Source: Delphinus delphis (lineage: Eukaryota > Chordata > Mammalia > Artiodactyla > Delphinidae). Taken from it: a DNA stretch of 64,000 nucleotides. The position numbers and the translations under genes were made by a program. Location: positions 123,423,838 through 123,487,837 of the forward strand of contig NC_082687.1 of assembly GCF_949987515.2 (NCBI RefSeq), in the 5' to 3' direction. This document shows, piece after piece, positions 60,880 to 64,000 of the stretch (position 1 is its first letter; each line of letters starts with the position of its first letter). The notes beneath the pieces are model-generated. The model was not told where the DNA came from and made no database searches. It was given only the letters and a program-made list of their open reading frames with translations.

Positions 60880-61720
60880 AAAGTTAGTATCATTAATATT
60901 CTCAGAGATAAAAGAAAGAGATGTATCCATGCAAGAAGACCAGGATGTAACAAAAAAGAACCTTTGGAAATGTAAAATATATAGTAGAAATGGAAACTCA
61001 GTATATTGACTGGAAACTTAAATTAAGGAAGCCTCCCATAAAGTAGATCAAAAAGACACATTTATGGGTAACAGGAGAAAAAAAGATAAAAAATCAGAGG
61101 CTCAGGTCTGGAGTTCCAACATCTCAATAAAAAGAGTCCATGCAAAAGAGAGAAGAGAAACAAAAGAAAAAGGATGAGAAAATAAACTAATTCAAGAAAT
61201 TATTCTTGGAATGAAAGGATTAGTTTCTTGATTAAATAGATCCACCAAATGCCTAGAACAATAGATGAAAATGGATCTACCTCTGCATATCATCCTACAA
61301 TTTCTGAATGTCGAACATTGTTATCAATGAGAACAGCATGATTTTCAGAGAGGAAAAATAATAGTTTTTATATGAGAAATCAAACCATATTTGAAGCTAG
61401 AAGACAATGGAGGTATGGCTTAAAATATTGAGGATAATTTTTCCAACCTAGTACTCTGTCCCTAAAAGAACTATCAATTAAATGTGATTGCAGATGTTTT
61501 GCTATAAAAAGTGTTGAAAAGCTATTTACTTTCAATAACTCATTATCAAAAGCTACTAGTGAATAGTCTTAAGGGAAAATGAAATAATTAACAAGTAATT
61601 AAATTATAGGGGTTGAATAATTTTTTTAAAAAAAAGGAAAAGAGAATCTGAAGGTGATAAAGAACAAGATCTAGAGAGCAAACACTCCAGACTAGAGCAA
61701 GTCAGAAATCGCTGATGAAT
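60880..61720 (+). mobile_element. HAL1-like (ORF1-only L1-lineage) remnant
   Basis: Ordered blocks of an L1-lineage ORF1: 'agtagatcaaaaagacac', 'gagttccaacatctcaat', 'aattcaagaaattattcttgg', 'agatccaccaaatgccta', 'gaagctagaagacaatggag', 'ccaacctagtactctgtccc', 'actatcaattaaatgtg'. There is no ORF2 sequence. Stops and frameshifts abound. Confidence 0.6.
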
Positions 61721-61724
61721 TTTG

Positions 61725-62785
61725 TAGGACATCTGATGCATTAGAATATATTTTTTAAAATATTTTATTTATAGAGGTAAACTTGGGATCAGTGATTAAT
61801 ACATAGAACTGGTGATTAATACACTGAAAACTAAGCAAGTAGAGATAATTAGCAACCCCAGGGGGAAAAAATAAATTGTTCAAGAAAAGAAAAGAAAAGA
61901 ACATTAATATTCTGTACAACTTAGATATGAATCATGTCTACATAGTCATAATAATATAAACGCAGACTATTGATCTAACTAGAACTATAGCTATGTTTAG
62001 GAATAGACAGAAGGAAAGTGTGTTTGTTGCATTTTGTGGGAAAAATAGCTCAACTCCCAAGACATAGAGATAAATAACAAATGTGACAACTAACATAGTT
62101 AAAAGTTATTGCTTCTGGGAAGCAGTAAATGATGAGAGAGTTTTTTGTGAAGGGGTTAGAAGACCGCCATTTTTCATAAAGAAAGGCTTGACTCTTTAAA
62201 CAACATATAAGTTTGAGAAAATTAAATATAATTTTGACCCAAAAACGATCATTTAAAAAAGAGATTATATGAAATGGGAGAATAAAATTCAATTCTGTTC
62301 AAGAAAGGAAACACTATTCTTGAGTAAGTAAGATATGTGGAAAAGAACCATACTGACAGCAAAGTAATTGGGAAGCACTGACTTGTATTTAATTCTATAT
62401 GACCTGTACAAGTACATGTCTTCAGTGTTGTTTGTTCCTTAATTCCACTGAGACTGCTTGCAAGTTACTTATTATTCTCTCTCAATGCTCAACAGATGGA
62501 GGATTTGTCATATATTCTATTCTTTTCTTTGATCTGATAGAATACAGTCTACATTTAAATCTAATCCAATATTATAAAGAAAATGCCTAATGTTAAAAAA
62601 TCACAAAATGCTAAAAGAACATTTACAGTACAATAAAATGCATGATTATAAACACTGTTACAAAAAACACCATACATAAAATCACTTTAACTTTTAACCA
62701 GATTATCATCTGGAAGGCAATGTACACATTTTGAGATCTAGAGCCATTGCTCCAGGGTTTTAAATTAAAATGGAATTTTGCCAGA
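61725..62785. other. Unassigned sequence
   Basis: It may include the decayed 3' part of the HAL1-like element. A (GAAAA)n-like run lies at 61882-61901. No gene recognised. Confidence 0.5.
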
Positions 62786-62788
62786 AGG

Positions 62789-62789
<1 letters not shown>

Positions 62790-62840
<51 letters not shown>
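62790..62840. repeat. (AC)n microsatellite
   Basis: About 50 bp of uninterrupted AC. It produces the Cys/Val run of a chance minus-strand frame. Confidence 0.98.
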
Positions 62841-62882
62841 CCCCAAGAGGAGGAACACAAAACCCCAAGAGGAGGAACACAA
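62839..62882. repeat. Perfect 22-bp tandem duplication
   Basis: Two identical 22-bp copies (62839-62860 and 62861-62882; core ccccaagaggaggaacacaa) directly follow the AC run, which suggests slippage or repair at the microsatellite. Confidence 0.97.
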
Positions 62883-62884
62883 AG

Positions 62885-64000
62885 AATAAATAGAATAAAC
62901 CTAAAAACGATCAAGACAAATTTAATGTGTTCTAGGAGAGTTGTAATTTGAAATCAAGTATCAGTGAATTATTTTAAAACCATACTACTAAATGATCAAC
63001 ACATTAATGTATTCATTTTGAACCTTTCCTGCAGAAAGGATCAGATAAGAAATGTATTACAGTGGTCCAGAGAATGACATCACAAATAAGTATATTCATT
63101 TTGCAGATTGTTGGCCAAACAACAGCATATTAGGCAGCATAGGCAAGTAAGGGAAAAGGTGTATGCTTTTTAAACTTCTCCAAAATACTCTTGTTAAACC
63201 CAACTCATGATTTCAGGTTATGTATAGCCCAGGGTTAAAAGGAACAATGATCAAGTTGGACTCAGACTAAATTTGTGTTAAACTGGTAGAAGTAAATGTC
63301 AGGAGCGCTGATGGTCAACGTGACTGATTATAAAGAAAGTTCCTTTCCAAAAGGCACTGTTAATTTTGTTTCTTAGGAAAAATTGTATTAATAAAATAGA
63401 AATAGTTTACTAAAGGTGCTTAGTTTATAAAAATATAAAAATATAAAAATAATCATTAAACCCACACTGCTAAACAGCTCACACTATAAAGTAGAAAAAT
63501 GATTCATGTTTATACTTTAAAAGTTTTGTGTGTGAGTGTGGTTGTATGTGTGTGTGAGTGTTTAAGGTGTAGGGGGTAGCATTCTGTTCTTGGAAGTTTT
63601 TCATAATTTTTCTTCATTCAAATACAAATGTATCATGAAATGGAATTAATATTAAGTTCAAATATAAAAAATACAATGTTATATACTACATGCAGCTGAC
63701 AATAACCAAATAAAGAAATCTACTTTAGGAGAGATTATGAAATACTTGGGAGCTTCTAGAAGCCTAGACACTCCAATCCATAACCAAGCATGGAGGTCTG
63801 ACTGAGTTAAGACACCTACCCAAGACACCTAGATCAGAAAGACAAGCCTGAACCTGAGTACACACATTTCTCATTTTTGAGATCATGAATGTTTTTATAT
63901 CCTAATACAAACTTTTACCAAAAATATTCTTCTTTTAGGTCTATAGTTAACATTCTCTTGATTCTGTCCTCTGAAAGATTTGGAAGGATATGAACAGTCT
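62885..64000. other. Unassigned sequence
   Basis: No gene or repeat recognised. A TG-rich tract lies at 63526-63562 and a short (AAAAT)n-like run at 63428-63453. Confidence 0.5.

Noticed and set aside
1..64000. CRISPR array, bacterial operon or phage system
   Set aside because: The SINE, L1, MIR, L2, MaLR and Tigger content shows mammalian nuclear DNA; none of the tandem repeats has CRISPR spacing.
1..64000. tRNA or rRNA genes
   Set aside because: The only tRNA-like boxes are in SINE heads; no cloverleaf outside SINEs was recognised.

Overview
The window is non-coding mammalian nuclear DNA. It is AT-rich and packed with decayed transposable elements, and I found no open frame that I would call a functional gene. 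The best clue to the organism is five copies of the tRNA-derived CHR-type SINE found in whales, dolphins and hippos (about 1397, 8322, 29433, 53687 and 55551), together with L1 3' ends of cetartiodactyl type. I saw no BovB or Bov-tA, which would be expected in a ruminant. I therefore infer a cetacean, and either an intergenic desert or a very large intron.

Layout. 1-9 kb: a CHR SINE, MIR remnants, an old L1 3' UTR split by a pogo-type MITE, and a nearly full-length Tigger1 DNA transposon that itself carries a CHR SINE. 9-20 kb: mostly unassigned sequence with scattered old remnants and a small L1 3' insertion. 20-28 kb: microsatellites, an unresolved old repeat, a 2.4-kb L1 ORF2-3' UTR remnant, a second older L1, and L2 pieces. 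28-35 kb: three younger L1 insertions with target-site duplications (one with a 5' inversion made by twin priming), a CHR SINE, an MLT1 LTR and a decayed endogenous-retrovirus pol-like tract. 35-39 kb: almost 4 kb in which I recognise no repeat. 39-49 kb: an MLT-like LTR fragment, an orphan L1 5' UTR, a MER5-like MITE, and two diverged copies of an unidentified ~155-bp sequence in opposite orientation. 50-55 kb: a possible retropseudogene, an exon-like block, a solo MLT1 LTR, and an L1 that keeps its 5' UTR/ORF1 and 3' end but has lost most of ORF2. 55-64 kb: a CHR SINE, a repeat-free block with clustered SOX/POU/homeodomain-like words, a ~430-bp inverted duplication whose arms lie 2.4 kb apart, a MaLR LTR, a HAL1-like ORF1 tract, and a CA microsatellite with a fresh 22-bp tandem duplication.

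No genes act together here. The parts most likely to matter are the enhancer-like block at about 56.68-57.35 kb with the inverted duplication that begins at its right edge (57.35-57.78 kb, copied inverted at 60.17-60.60 kb), and the smaller inverted pair at 41.4 and 44.8 kb. Repeat names rest on my recognition of family consensus sequences by eye; no search was run, and boundaries without a stated target-site duplication are approximate.
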